Assembly (NCBI RefSeq): GCF_040544485.1
Contig: NZ_JBDZDV010000008.1
Span: 62,001-126,000, forward strand
Source: Lacicoccus halitifaciens
Lineage (GTDB): Bacteria > Bacillota > Bacilli > Staphylococcales > Salinicoccaceae
Reading direction: 5' to 3'
DNA length: 64,000 nucleotides
Part shown: positions 8,161 through 17,105 of the stretch, in pieces
How the letters are laid out: each line of letters begins with the position of its first letter
Numbering within the stretch: the first letter of the stretch is position 1
The notes under the pieces: model-generated
Told to the model about the DNA's origin: nothing
Databases searched by the model: none
The model's input: the letters and a program-made list of their open reading frames with translations, nothing else
Translations under genes and position numbers: made by a program

Positions 8161-8379
8161 TATTATGTGTTGATTTAAATTTAATAAGTATGAATTGATG
8201 GTTCATAAGAGTGAATTCATTTTCACCATTTTTCCTGACTTTCGAAAGTTAATCAGTAATAAAAACCACCATTAATATTGTAATTTCACCCAAATCCAAC
8301 TCCCCATTCCTCAATTTTTCTGTATAATATATGAAATAATCAACTATATTATCGCAGGAAACATAAAAGGGGTTAACTT

Positions 8380-9807
8380 ATGGCTTGGTACATCTTATAT
8401 TTCACTCTTTACTTCGGTGCCATGATTGGAGTGGCCTGGTACTACTTCTTTAAGATAAAGACTTACGAAGATTATATGATTTCGTCCTGGTCCACAGGGT
8501 TCTGGCGAATTACCGGAACAATTATCAGCACGAATGCGGGAGCTGCCGTGTTCATCGGCTGGGTGGGACTCGGCTTTACTGTAGGATTATCCGGTTTCGT
8601 CCAATTTGCGATGGTGGCCTACATATTCAGCCTCATACTGGTCATCTTTTTCGCAAAACCGCTCAGACGCCAGAAACTTTTTACACTAGCTGATTTATTC
8701 ACATCACGTTTTGGCGGAAAGGCCGGTATCATCCCCTCAATATTATCCGCCTTCATCTATTCCGTTCCGACGCTTGCACTTCAGCTGATCGGTATGTCAA
8801 CGGTGTTCACTATCGCATTTGACTGGAACCAGGCGACAGGTATGATTGTCGGTACAGTGTTGATTCTTGCTTTTTCCATACTCGGAGGCCTGCCTGCGAC
8901 GATCATCACCGATGCGGTCCAGTCAATTTTAATACTGTTGGGACTGATTGTACTGTCTGTGACTATCGTAATGCATGTTGGTGGCTTCGGTGCACTGATT
9001 GAAAATACAGAGTGGGAATTTTTGAGCCCCATTAATGTGGACGGTATTTCCGGTACACTGTTATATGCTTTATCTGTGGGTCCATTCTATCTCGTCTGGC
9101 AATCCACATGGCAGAGGATTTTTGCAGCAAAAGACGAAAAGACGGCACTTCGTGCCGGTATTACAGGTCATGTGATCGTTATGGTTATTTCATTCCTGCC
9201 ATTTTTGATTGGGGTATCAGCGCGTCAGTTCGTCGATCTCTCGATGGAGCAGGATCTGGTATTCTCTTACGTCACTAATGAGCTTCTGCCTGCACCCGTC
9301 GCAGGTTTGATATTCGTCGCTCTCCTTGCAGCACTAATGACCGGTGCGACATCTTTCAACTTGCAGGGTGCGAGCAACCTGACCCGTGATATGTACCAGG
9401 TGTTGTTCAATCCGAAAGCCTCTAATAAACAGCTCTTGCGCGTTTCGAGGATTACGGTGATATTCATCACTTTGCTTGGACTGGGAGCAGCATTTTTCAT
9501 CACAAATATTAATGATGCGTACCGCTGGGCACTTATGGTTAACGGTGTCATGCTAGTCTTCCCATTCCTGGCAATTATGTTCTGGCCGAGGGTGACGAAA
9601 AAAGGAGCGATTACGAGTATGCTCGGTTCACTGATTGTCGTTCTGATCTACCCTTATCTTGGACTCCCATTCGACCAGGCACTGGTCGGTTATACATTGT
9701 CATTTCTTTTAGTCGTCATCGTCAGTCTTCTGACTAAACACGATGCCAGTGAAGTACCGATGGCGGCGATTAAATATAAACTTGATGATTACAGGAAAGG
9801 AGAATAA
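8380..9807 (+). CDS. Sodium:solute symporter family transporter
   Basis: A 475-residue membrane protein of the SSS family with about 13 hydrophobic segments. Family features include STNAGAAVFIGWVGLGFTVGL near residue 45, a LADLFTSRFGGKAGIIPS segment, a GGLPATIITDAVQSILILLG motif and an ATSFNLQGASNLTRDMYQ loop. It should import an organic solute with Na+. The stop codon is followed two bases later by the start of an amidohydrolase gene, so the pair is one operon and the solute is probably the amidohydrolase substrate (an amide, urea or hydantoin-like compound) or its relative. The ribosome binding site is modest (AAAAGGGG). Confidence 0.85.
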   Translation: MAWYILYFTLYFGAMIGVAWYYFFKIKTYEDYMISSWSTGFWRITGTIISTNAGAAVFIGWVGLGFTVGLSGFVQFAMVAYIFSLILVIFFAKPLRRQKLFTLADLFTSRFGGKAGIIPSILSAFIYSVPTLALQLIGMSTVFTIAFDWNQATGMIVGTVLILAFSILGGLPATIITDAVQSILILLGLIVLSVTIVMHVGGFGALIENTEWEFLSPINVDGISGTLLYALSVGPFYLVWQSTWQRIFAAKDEKTALRAGITGHVIVMVISFLPFLIGVSARQFVDLSMEQDLVFSYVTNELLPAPVAGLIFVALLAALMTGATSFNLQGASNLTRDMYQVLFNPKASNKQLLRVSRITVIFITLLGLGAAFFITNINDAYRWALMVNGVMLVFPFLAIMFWPRVTKKGAITSMLGSLIVVLIYPYLGLPFDQALVGYTLSFLLVVIVSLLTKHDASEVPMAAIKYKLDDYRKGE

Positions 9808-9809
9808 TA

Positions 9810-11429
9810 ATGGACAATATCAAGCTGATCATAAATGCAAAAGTACTTGACGTCATCAACGGCACACATGAATTATCGTCAGTGGAAATAAAGGACGGAA
9901 GGATTGCGGCAATCGAACCGCAGAAGAATTACCGTGTGGATGAGGGGGAAGGGATACTGGACCTCTCCGGTAAGTTCCTCTCACCAGGATTCATCGACAC
10001 GCACAGCCACCTTGTGATGTACTCGAACTTCAGGCGCCAGCTGAACTGTTCGCCTGAAAACGTCTCGAGCATTGAAGAAATAATTGAAAAATTCAAAGCG
10101 GAACAGGACGTCATACTCCGCGACGGCTGGCTCAGGGGGTACGGGTACAATGAGTTTGAACTGGCTGAACAACGCCACCCGAACCGCTTCGACCTGGACA
10201 AGGTCTCAACGGAGATTCCAATCTATGTACAGCACAGTTCCGCCCATATGGGTGCGGTCAATACGAAGGCGCTCGAGCTGATGGGTGTGGGGCTGGATGA
10301 CCCGGACCCGGAAGGCGGCAGATTCGAGCGCGATGAGAACGGCCAGGTGAACGGGGTTTTATTCGAATTCCCGGCACTGGATAAGGCGAAGGCCGTACTG
10401 CCTGAGATCGACGCGGGCGACCTTGCCAACGATATCGAGGGCGGCATCGCGGACTACCAGTCACGCGGCATCACGAGTGCAACCGAAATGTGCGCGGGTC
10501 TCCTGAACGGCATCAACGACTGGCATGCGACAATTGAATATTTGAAGCGCCCGCAGCACTTCAGGACACGCTTTGCGATCGACTATAAACTTCTTTTGAA
10601 TGACCCGACGTTTGAAGGCGAGACCGGAGATTCACTAAAAGAGAAACTGGAAAGCTTGAGTGAAGGATTTGCCACACTCGGCGGCGCGAAGTTCTTCAAT
10701 GACGGTTCGATCCAGATCCATACAGCAGCACTGCGTGAAGATTACTATGACGGCACGAAGTCGGATGATACGCAGTTTACGGACGAAGAGCTCATAGAAC
10801 TCTTCACCCATTTCCAGAAGCTTGGCTATCCGCTCATCACCCATGCGAACGGTGACAAGGCGGCGGAAGCGGTCATCGATGCCTATGTGAAGACTCGGGA
10901 TCATAAGAGGACGAAGATTCAGAACCGTGTGGAGCACCTCCAGACAGTGAACAAGAAAGATATCAAAAAAATGGTCAAAAATGACATCGGCGGCTCGTTC
11001 TTTATGAACCATATCTACTACTTCGGAGATGTGCACAAGGCGAAGTTCCTGGGGCCTGAACGTGCGGAAAACCTTGAGCCCGTCCGCTGGGCGGAAGATG
11101 CCGGCATGACGTTCACGATTCATTCCGACTGCCCGGTGACCGACATCTCCCCGCTTCACTCCATCGGCATCGCAGTCGACAGGAAGACGCGGAACGGTGA
11201 TATCCTCGGTGAGAAACAGAAGCTCACGAGGGTGGAAGCCTACCGCAAGATGACGTTGGATGCAGCCAAGCTGAACGGCACGGACGATGTCGAAGGGACA
11301 GTTGAAGTCGGCAAATACGCAGACTTTGCTGTACTCAGCCACAACCCATTCAAGCAATCCAATACGCTCTCTGATGAACTCGTCCAGATGACGATTGTGG
11401 ACGGCAGGATTGTGTACAAGAGATTTTAA
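9810..11429 (+). CDS. Amidohydrolase family protein (YtcJ-like)
   Basis: A 539-residue metal-dependent amidohydrolase. Metal-binding motifs are in order: DTHSHL (about residue 64), a C-terminal-half ITHANGDKA, RVEHLQ and IHSDCPVTD; the final KYADFAVLSHNPF is the typical small beta-domain. YtcJ-like enzymes hydrolyse N-substituted amides or formamides; the exact substrate is unknown. AAGGAG stands just before ATG and the gene begins two bases after the symporter stop, so translation is probably coupled. A bidirectional terminator follows. Confidence 0.85.
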   Translation: MDNIKLIINAKVLDVINGTHELSSVEIKDGRIAAIEPQKNYRVDEGEGILDLSGKFLSPGFIDTHSHLVMYSNFRRQLNCSPENVSSIEEIIEKFKAEQDVILRDGWLRGYGYNEFELAEQRHPNRFDLDKVSTEIPIYVQHSSAHMGAVNTKALELMGVGLDDPDPEGGRFERDENGQVNGVLFEFPALDKAKAVLPEIDAGDLANDIEGGIADYQSRGITSATEMCAGLLNGINDWHATIEYLKRPQHFRTRFAIDYKLLLNDPTFEGETGDSLKEKLESLSEGFATLGGAKFFNDGSIQIHTAALREDYYDGTKSDDTQFTDEELIELFTHFQKLGYPLITHANGDKAAEAVIDAYVKTRDHKRTKIQNRVEHLQTVNKKDIKKMVKNDIGGSFFMNHIYYFGDVHKAKFLGPERAENLEPVRWAEDAGMTFTIHSDCPVTDISPLHSIGIAVDRKTRNGDILGEKQKLTRVEAYRKMTLDAAKLNGTDDVEGTVEVGKYADFAVLSHNPFKQSNTLSDELVQMTIVDGRIVYKRF

Positions 11430-11437
11430 TAAATAAA

Positions 11438-11472
11438 GAAAGGACCAGGTCAAATGACCTGGTCCTTTTCAT
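11438..11472. terminator. Bidirectional terminator between convergent genes
   Basis: GGACCAGGTC pairs with GACCTGGTCC across AAAT, with T runs on the plus side and a TTTC-rich run on the minus side. It serves the amidohydrolase and the phosphatase of the cap cluster. Confidence 0.85.
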
Positions 11473-11477
11473 ATGGC

Positions 11478-12284
11478 TTAAAACAACCCGAGAAATTTCT
11501 TTTTCTTCTTTTTTCTCTTCCTGTTTTCTGTGTAGTGCGATTCCATCGGTTTTGGCAGCTTCAGGATCATCTCTTCATCCTTCAGAAGCTTTTCAGCGTT
11601 CTTCTTTAAGCGTTCCGTATATTCCTCACCGAGTTCTTCAGTGATGACATCATATGCCTCTTTCAAGGCAAACGGCCGGGTTTCTGCGTTGTGTGCATCA
11701 CTCGCGATGATATGTGCGAGGTTGTTCTCGATCATTTTAAGGCTCGTCTTCTGCAGGTTTTCACCGAGGTCGCCGGTGACGCATGTTGCGGTCACCTGCG
11801 AGATGGCACCCTTTTCGATGAGGTTGTGCAGTTTTTCCGGATTCCTGATGATCGGCTTGCACCGCTCGGGATGTGCAATCAATGGTATGTAGCCGTTCAT
11901 CTGGATATCGAACAGCAGCTGCTCCGTATAATGTGGAAGGTCCGTGAACGGAAATTCCACAAGTACGTACCGGCTCTGGTTCAATGTCAGGTTTTCACCC
12001 GTTTTCAGGTGATTGATCATCTCGCCGTAGATGCGGATTTCCTGGCCGGGATGGACATTGATGTCGATTCCCTCTTCCTCTATGATACGGTGCAGTTCTT
12101 TGAGCTTATCCGCCACCGTGCCTGCCGGGTTCGTGTAATGGGTCGTCTGGTGATGTGGTGTTGCGATGATGTCCGTAATACCGCCGGCGACTGCCTGTTT
12201 CAAAAGAGCGACTGCGTCTTCCCGTGTCCCGGGTCCGTCATCCACGCCGATCAAGACGTGGTTATGGACATCAATCATCATCAT
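11478..12284 (-). CDS. CpsB/CapC-type manganese-dependent tyrosine-protein phosphatase
   Basis: A 268-residue PHP-domain phosphatase that removes phosphate from the tyrosine cluster of the partner kinase and so controls polysaccharide export. Metal ligands are visible in MIDVHNHVLIGVDDGPGT, IATPHHQ, HPGQEIRIYGE, LIAHPERCKPI and ASDAHNAETRPF. The C-terminus is an unusual lysine-rich tail of about a dozen residues (RKRKKKKKK) ending in FLGLF, which may bind membrane lipids. It overlaps the kinase gene start-to-stop by four bases, so it is the third gene of a three-gene operon (adaptor, kinase, phosphatase). It is the intact paralogue of the frameshifted copy at 1047-1804. Confidence 0.9.
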   Translation of the reverse strand: MMMIDVHNHVLIGVDDGPGTREDAVALLKQAVAGGITDIIATPHHQTTHYTNPAGTVADKLKELHRIIEEEGIDINVHPGQEIRIYGEMINHLKTGENLTLNQSRYVLVEFPFTDLPHYTEQLLFDIQMNGYIPLIAHPERCKPIIRNPEKLHNLIEKGAISQVTATCVTGDLGENLQKTSLKMIENNLAHIIASDAHNAETRPFALKEAYDVITEELGEEYTERLKKNAEKLLKDEEMILKLPKPMESHYTENRKRKKKKKKFLGLF

Positions 12285-12988
12285 TCACTCCCGTAGTAGT
12301 AATAATACTCGTCCTTGCTTTTGCCCATGTTCTTGTTGTTCATCACGACACCTAAAATGTTCGCATCCACTTTTTCAAGCAGTGCCTTGGCATCCTGCAG
12401 GCGTTCCCTGTTGTTTGCTTCCACATTTGTAACCAGTATGACGCCGTCCACGATCTTGCTCAGCACCTGGGCATCTGTTACGGCCAGAAGCGGCGGCGTA
12501 TCGATGATGACCATATCGTAATCCATCGAGAATGTCTTCAGGAGCAGGCTGGTTTTCCTGGAAGCCAGAAGTTCTGACGGGTTCGGCGGGACCGGACCGG
12601 AAGTCAGTATCTCGAGGTTTTCAATATCCGTCTCCTTGACGACATCGGCTGCAGGCATATCATTTATGATGACCGTCGACAGGCCGCGCTGATTGCCTGA
12701 CTCGAAAGTATAATGCGTCGTCGGACGGCGGAGGTCCGCATCGATCAGCAGCGTGCGTTTGCCCGACTGCGCGTAGGCAATCGCCACATTTGCAGCCATC
12801 GTGGACTTGCCTGCTCCCGGGGAAGCTGAAGTGAAGGCCACTGTCTTTATCTCTGTATCGATGCTTGAATACATGATGTTCGTCCTGATCGTACGGAATT
12901 GTTCACTGATCGGTGATTTCGGTTCTTTTTCAACTATGAGTTCTCTCGGTCCTGATGAGTAAGTATGTTTTTTATTTTTGCCAAACAT
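12281..12988 (-). CDS. CpsD/CapB-type tyrosine-protein kinase
   Basis: A 235-residue bacterial tyrosine kinase. Walker A is SASPGAGKST (about residues 54-63), Walker A' LLIDADLRRP, Walker B MVIIDTPPL, and the C-terminus ends in DEYYYYYGSE, the autophosphorylated tyrosine cluster. The segment before Walker A (SEQFRTIRTNIMYSS) is the usual oligomerisation motif. It needs the membrane adaptor encoded just upstream for activity. The stop overlaps the phosphatase start. In staphylococci the set controls capsule or other exported glycan chain length; no glycosyltransferase genes lie beside it here, so the polymer is unknown. Confidence 0.92.
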   Translation of the reverse strand: MFGKNKKHTYSSGPRELIVEKEPKSPISEQFRTIRTNIMYSSIDTEIKTVAFTSASPGAGKSTMAANVAIAYAQSGKRTLLIDADLRRPTTHYTFESGNQRGLSTVIINDMPAADVVKETDIENLEILTSGPVPPNPSELLASRKTSLLLKTFSMDYDMVIIDTPPLLAVTDAQVLSKIVDGVILVTNVEANNRERLQDAKALLEKVDANILGVVMNNKNMGKSKDEYYYYYGSE

Positions 12989-13003
12989 GATTCAGTATCC
13001 TTC

Positions 13004-13678
13004 CTACTTTTCGAATTTCGCGATCGTACCCAGTACAGGCAGATCCAGATGCTTCTCTATCTCTTCTTCGGTCGTGATACGTTTATCAAGGAACGCCCTT
13101 AAAAATGCGATGCCCACGCCAAGCAATGCGCCCAAAATCAGACCGATCGCAATATTGACAAGCGGCTGCGGTGATACAGGTGATGGATTCTCGCCCATAT
13201 CCGCTTCTGCAAGAATGGAGACGTTGTCCACATTCATCACTTCTGTAATCCTGTCCTGGAACACCAGTGCCACTTCATTGGCGATGATTTCCGCGTTCTC
13301 CGGATTTTCATCGCTGACGGTCACTGTAATGACCTGCGACTGATCCTGGTTGTTCACTGTAATCTGGTTGGCCAGTGCCCCTGTGGTCTGTTCCAGCCCC
13401 AGATTATCCACGACATCATCCAGCACCGTCGGGCTCAGTATGATGTCCCTGTATGTATTGATCAACTGCAGACTCGCCTGTATGTCCTGATTGTTCACAG
13501 TGTCTGCATTTTCCGACTGACTGACCAGTATTTGCGTATTCGCTTCATATTGCGGTGTCATCAAAAGTGCTGTCGCAAATGCGGCAATTGCTCCGAAAAG
13601 CAGCATCAGACTGATGATCATCCACAGATTCTTCTTGATGACTTCCAGAATATCCTCCAAATTCAACGTCTCTTCCAT
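13004..13678 (-). CDS. CapA/YveK-type membrane adaptor (Wzz domain)
   Basis: A 224-residue polysaccharide co-polymerase adaptor. It has an N-terminal transmembrane segment (WMIISLMLLFGAIAAFATALL), an extracellular Wzz-type region with NTYRDIILSPTVLDDV, and a second membrane segment near residue 185 (VNIAIGLILGALLGVGIAFL) followed by a cytoplasmic tail RITTEEEIEKHLDLPVLGTI that activates the kinase. The ATG at 13678 follows TGGAGG; four codons in frame upstream are not needed. It is the first gene of the operon, 15 bases before the kinase. Confidence 0.9.
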   Translation of the reverse strand: MEETLNLEDILEVIKKNLWMIISLMLLFGAIAAFATALLMTPQYEANTQILVSQSENADTVNNQDIQASLQLINTYRDIILSPTVLDDVVDNLGLEQTTGALANQITVNNQDQSQVITVTVSDENPENAEIIANEVALVFQDRITEVMNVDNVSILAEADMGENPSPVSPQPLVNIAIGLILGALLGVGIAFLRAFLDKRITTEEEIEKHLDLPVLGTIAKFEK

Positions 13679-13690
13679 AAAGACCTCCAA

Positions 13691-14047
13691 AAATTATATG
13701 TATACTTTTTTAATTATTGCTTAAGTTTATACTATATCATTAAATCAAGTATTTGAGGATAGTATATTTAAATATTAACAATGCTTTTACAATTTTTCAG
13801 AACTTTCTACTTTACTTGTATCTCGGTTCCGTGATATATTATTCCGTCAATATTTCAGAGCCGCATCAGCCCTGCTCCATGATAGATGTTCACTTTATTG
13901 GTAGAAATTATATCTATACATTGTATTTACATCCAAAAGATTATAAAATAAATGATTGGTATACTAAATATAAGCATTCATACTGTATTATAATTTATAA
14001 TACACATTATGTCATTCCCGATAAAATTCATTTAAAGAAGGTTAATC
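13691..14047. other. AT-rich divergent intergenic region between cap operon and LCP gene
   Basis: About 350 bases with no credible gene. A TATAAT stands at 13989-13994 ahead of the LCP gene and TATA-like hexamers near 13726-13736 ahead of the cap operon, but no convincing -35 boxes are seen. A plus-strand open frame here runs into the LCP gene out of frame and lacks coding character. Confidence 0.5.
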
Positions 14048-15526
14048 ATGAAAAAATTCCTTATTATTCTGTTCTCTGTGCTCCTCGTCATCCTGATCGG
14101 TGTCGGGCTGTACATCTACAGCGTCTTCAACACTTTCGAGCGGGGGGTGTCGGATTCCTACGAGGCGACGGACCGTGAACGTTCGGAGCTCAGGATCGAG
14201 GAGGTCGACCCGAATCTCGACAGCTTCACGGTGCTGATCCTCGGCGTCGATGAATCCGAGACGCGGAGCGAGCGGGAGAACCTCGATACGGAAGGTTTCC
14301 GTACGGACACGGTGATCCTCGCCACATTCGACAAGGATGAGGACGATGTGAAGCTCGTCAGCATCCCGAGGGATACGCTCACGTACTTCCCGGATGAAAA
14401 TTACTATGATAAAATCACGCACGCGCACCGGAACGGCGGGCCGGAGAGCTCGATGCTCGCAGTGGAGAGCCTGTTGAACGTGCCGGTCGACTACTACGTC
14501 CGCGTCAGCATGCCGGCGGTCGTCGATGTCGTGGATGCGCTCGGCGGCGTCGAATTCGATGTGCCGTTCGATATGGAGTCGCCGACTTCCATCGATCGGG
14601 GCACAATCGAAGTCGAGGAAGGCGAACAGGTGCTGAACGGTGAAGAGGCGCTTGCGGTCGTCCGTAACCGTGACGTCGACACCGATCTCGGGCGCGGCAA
14701 CCGCCAGCTCGAGATGGTCCAGGCAATCATGCAGAGGGCGAAATCCACAGGGGCCCTCACACGGATCGATGATCTGATCGAAGTGGTCGCAGAAAATGTG
14801 CGCCATGACATGACATCGGAAACCGTCCGTGACCTTGCGACTTATTATGCATTCAACTCGATCGAGTTCGACAATACGCAGATCGTCGGCACCGATTTCT
14901 GGTATGAACCGAACGGCGCCTACTTCTACCTGGCGGATCCGGAGCACCTGCTTGCGATCTCCAATACATTGCGCGAGATCCTCGATCTTGAGCCGACCGA
15001 GCCGAACGATCTGATCAACCTGAGGCTGCACGGCATTTATGAGCCTTATCAGTATCTGGATGACTACCTCCTTGAGGAGTTCACGCCTGAAACGGCGCAT
15101 CCGGCGTATATGGATGATTATGAAAATCCATACGGTGACGGCTTCGACATCCCTGAATTCGACCATGAGGACCTCGGCGTCGAAGGCGAGGATGATCTGG
15201 AAGAGAAAAACGGAAACGGCGATAATAGCAACGGCGATAACGGCAACAACGACAACGGTAATGGCAACGGCGATAACGGCGAAGATTCCCGGCAGGTGCC
15301 GGTCGAGCCGGAGTACAACGAACCTTACGAGGAGCCTGCATACGAGGAACCGGTATATAATGAACCGGCGTATGAAGAGCCAAATTACAACAATCCGGAG
15401 TATAATGAGAACGAAGGATTCAACGAGCCTGCTGTGGATGAGTTCAACCAGGGGTATAATGAGAACTACATCGAGCCGGACCCTTACTATAATCAAAACG
15501 CAGCACCCGCAGAAGGTTACTACTGA
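14048..15526 (+). CDS. LytR-CpsA-Psr (LCP) family glycopolymer transferase with long Tyr/Pro/Glu tail
   Basis: A 492-residue LCP protein that should attach wall teichoic acid or capsule-like polymers to peptidoglycan outside the cell. Residues 1-30 give one membrane anchor (FLIILFSVLLVILIGVGLYI). The LCP core shows ILGVDESETRSE, TDTVILATFDKDEDDVKLVSIPRDT, ITHAHRNGGPESSMLAVESLL and VVRNRDVDTDLGRGNRQLEM, with the conserved Arg and Asp residues. After about residue 385 the protein becomes low-complexity: an Asn/Gly/Asp stretch, then about 70 residues made of short Y-x-E-P / Y-N-E-P repeats ending in EGYY. AAGAAGG precedes the ATG. It faces away from the cap operon and leads a small group with the next two genes. 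Confidence 0.88.
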   Translation: MKKFLIILFSVLLVILIGVGLYIYSVFNTFERGVSDSYEATDRERSELRIEEVDPNLDSFTVLILGVDESETRSERENLDTEGFRTDTVILATFDKDEDDVKLVSIPRDTLTYFPDENYYDKITHAHRNGGPESSMLAVESLLNVPVDYYVRVSMPAVVDVVDALGGVEFDVPFDMESPTSIDRGTIEVEEGEQVLNGEEALAVVRNRDVDTDLGRGNRQLEMVQAIMQRAKSTGALTRIDDLIEVVAENVRHDMTSETVRDLATYYAFNSIEFDNTQIVGTDFWYEPNGAYFYLADPEHLLAISNTLREILDLEPTEPNDLINLRLHGIYEPYQYLDDYLLEEFTPETAHPAYMDDYENPYGDGFDIPEFDHEDLGVEGEDDLEEKNGNGDNSNGDNGNNDNGNGNGDNGEDSRQVPVEPEYNEPYEEPAYEEPVYNEPAYEEPNYNNPEYNENEGFNEPAVDEFNQGYNENYIEPDPYYNQNAAPAEGYY

Positions 15527-15546
15527 TCATTCGAGGAGGTTGTACC

Positions 15547-16014
15547 ATGAGGAAGACTTATGACAAGGAGACGAACATCAATGAGATGTTCGACTTCCTG
15601 GAAGCGCAGATCAAAGACGGCCTGAAGCCGAAGATCGAAGATTCGTACCACTACTACAACCACACGCACAAAGAGTATTACCTCTCCATCCGGGGCTACT
15701 TCAGCGAGGCGCTGACGAACCCCGAAGTGGACGCGGCATGTTATATCATCGCCCTGCCGCAGATCTTCAACCAGGTGGATATATTCGAACTGATCCACCC
15801 GATCGAATGGGTGCGTAACGAGGACGGTCGGCTGAGCGATGCGTTCAAGAACCTGAAGCCGCATTACCAGTACATCGCACTCGCTGCGGCGGAAGCCTCG
15901 AACATCCGCTTCAACACACAGCCGGCACTCTCACTCGGCCTGGAATACTGGAGCATCGAGCACTTGAAGATATTCTGGCAGTTTACGGCCATCCGGCGCA
16001 AAAATCAAATGTAG
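15547..16014 (+). CDS. Conserved staphylococcal protein (possibly DUF2538 family)
   Basis: A 155-residue soluble, acidic-to-neutral protein with no membrane segment. It opens with YDKETNINEMFDFLEAQIKDGLKPKIEDSYHYYNHTHKEYYLSIRG in several pieces, and ends with LGLEYWSIEHLKIFWQFTAIRRK. I believe it is the DUF2538 type found in staphylococci, but that is from memory of the pattern. No catalytic motif is evident. GAGGAGG precedes the ATG; it starts 21 bases after the LCP gene and ends nine bases before the acetyltransferase, so the three are probably co-transcribed. Confidence 0.6.
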   Translation: MRKTYDKETNINEMFDFLEAQIKDGLKPKIEDSYHYYNHTHKEYYLSIRGYFSEALTNPEVDAACYIIALPQIFNQVDIFELIHPIEWVRNEDGRLSDAFKNLKPHYQYIALAAAEASNIRFNTQPALSLGLEYWSIEHLKIFWQFTAIRRKNQM

Positions 16015-16022
16015 GTGATGTT

Positions 16023-16451
16023 ATGGAAATAAAGACAGCAGACACAAAAGACCTGTACGACTACTGCCTCGACATACGCATGAAAGTGTTCGTCGAGGAG
16101 CAGGATGTCCCCGCCGACATCGAAGTCGATGAGCATGAGGACATATGCACGCATTTCGTGCTTTTCGATGATTCCGGGGAGCCGGTCGGCACGGTCAGAT
16201 ACCGCCCGCTTGAAGACGGCATGATCAAAATCGAGCGGATGGCCGTTTTGAAGCCGCACCGCGGCAAAGGCTACGGCTATGACCTGATGGAAGGCGTGCA
16301 CCGCCACGCTAAAAGTGCCGGGTACAAGAGCGCCAAGCTCGGCGCCCAGGTCCACGCGATCCCCTTCTATGAGAAGCTCGGCTATTCGGTGGCATCGGAT
16401 GAGTTTGATGATGCCGGAATCCCGCATAAATATATGATAAGAGAATTATAA
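16023..16451 (+). CDS. GNAT family N-acetyltransferase (YjcF-like)
   Basis: A 142-residue acetyltransferase. The YjcF/ElaA-type pattern is present: DYCLDIRMKVFVEEQDVPADIEVDEHE, then IERMAVLKPHRGKGYGYDLM (acetyl-CoA loop R-G-K-G-Y-G), and KLGAQVHAIPFYEKLGYSVAS. Substrate unknown. It follows the previous gene by nine bases and is the last gene before a terminator. Confidence 0.85.
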   Translation: MEIKTADTKDLYDYCLDIRMKVFVEEQDVPADIEVDEHEDICTHFVLFDDSGEPVGTVRYRPLEDGMIKIERMAVLKPHRGKGYGYDLMEGVHRHAKSAGYKSAKLGAQVHAIPFYEKLGYSVASDEFDDAGIPHKYMIREL

Positions 16452-16454
16452 AGA

Positions 16455-16486
16455 CCTCCGGGGACCCATGGGTTTCCGGTTTTTAT
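16455..16486 (+). terminator. Terminator of the LCP gene group
   Basis: ACC-CCGG and CCC arms pair with GGG and CCGGT around CATG, followed by TTTTTATTTG, directly after the acetyltransferase stop. Confidence 0.7.
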
Positions 16487-16493
16487 TTGAACA

Positions 16494-16517
16494 AAAAAAG
16501 ACCCATGCGGGTCTATG
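16494..16517 (-). terminator. Terminator of the MarR gene
   Basis: On the minus strand AGACCCGCATGGGTCT is followed by a T run, six bases past the MarR stop. Confidence 0.75.
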
Positions 16518-16522
16518 CACAA

Positions 16523-16939
16523 TCAACGATGGAGTTTTTCGAGAATGTGGGTCAGATGCTTCACTTCATCCATGGATAAGTCTTTCAGCAGTTCATCCGT
16601 GATCTCGCATATTTCATCATGAAGTTCATCGATCAACCGGAGGCCTTTCTCGCTGATCTTCAGATAGAAGGCACGGAGGTCTTCACGGCTCTGGGTTTTA
16701 CTTATCAGGTTACTGTCGGCCATCCTTTGGATTGCCCGGGAGATGGCCGTCTGCTCCTTCTTCATCCTCGCTATCAGTTGTTTTTGTGTGATATTGGGCT
16801 CTTCTGCAATGGTTTCAAGCATATACACCTGTTCCCTCGACATGCGTCCTTCACTTGTCTCGAAAGACGTCAGATGGTCGATTTTGGCGTTCAGCAAGTA
16901 TATATGTCTGCAGACATGCCTTGTATTGACATCGCTCAT
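16523..16939 (-). CDS. MarR family transcriptional regulator
   Basis: A 138-residue winged-helix regulator. The core EEPNITQKQLIARMKKEQTAISRAIQRMADSNLISKTQSREDLRAFYLKISEKG contains the recognition helix and the wing with the conserved D-x-R. The N-terminus has two Cys/His residues (HVCRHIYLL) and one could look for redox sensing, but this is not established. No gene beside it is an obvious target, so it may act on its own promoter and on distant genes. An imperfect palindrome upstream is a candidate operator. Confidence 0.85.
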   Translation of the reverse strand: MSDVNTRHVCRHIYLLNAKIDHLTSFETSEGRMSREQVYMLETIAEEPNITQKQLIARMKKEQTAISRAIQRMADSNLISKTQSREDLRAFYLKISEKGLRLIDELHDEICEITDELLKDLSMDEVKHLTHILEKLHR

Positions 16940-16975
16940 TTATACCACCCTGTTTCTATATATTAGGATAATTTC

Positions 16976-17004
16976 ATTATACACTGAAATGCTTAGTGCA
17001 CAAT
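16976..17004. promoter_or_regulatory. Candidate MarR operator
   Basis: ATTATACACT and AGTGCACAAT form an imperfect inverted repeat about 40 bases upstream of the MarR start, the usual spacing for autoregulation. No experimental or comparative support. Confidence 0.35.
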
Positions 17005-17105
17005 GTTTATCTTCAATTTATTATAAATAATTCACAACATTTTAGGAAATAAAATCCCTGGCATTTCGCTATGATTTCGGGGCTTTGGGCCTGTTCTCCG
17101 CCGGA

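Noticed and set aside
13753..14178. 141-codon open frame upstream of and overlapping the LCP gene
   Set aside because: AT-rich promoter region, no ribosome binding site, out of frame with the real gene.
14042..15496. Long open frame antisense to the LCP gene
   Set aside because: Shadow of a GC-rich gene; Val/Ile/Arg-rich translation resembles no protein.
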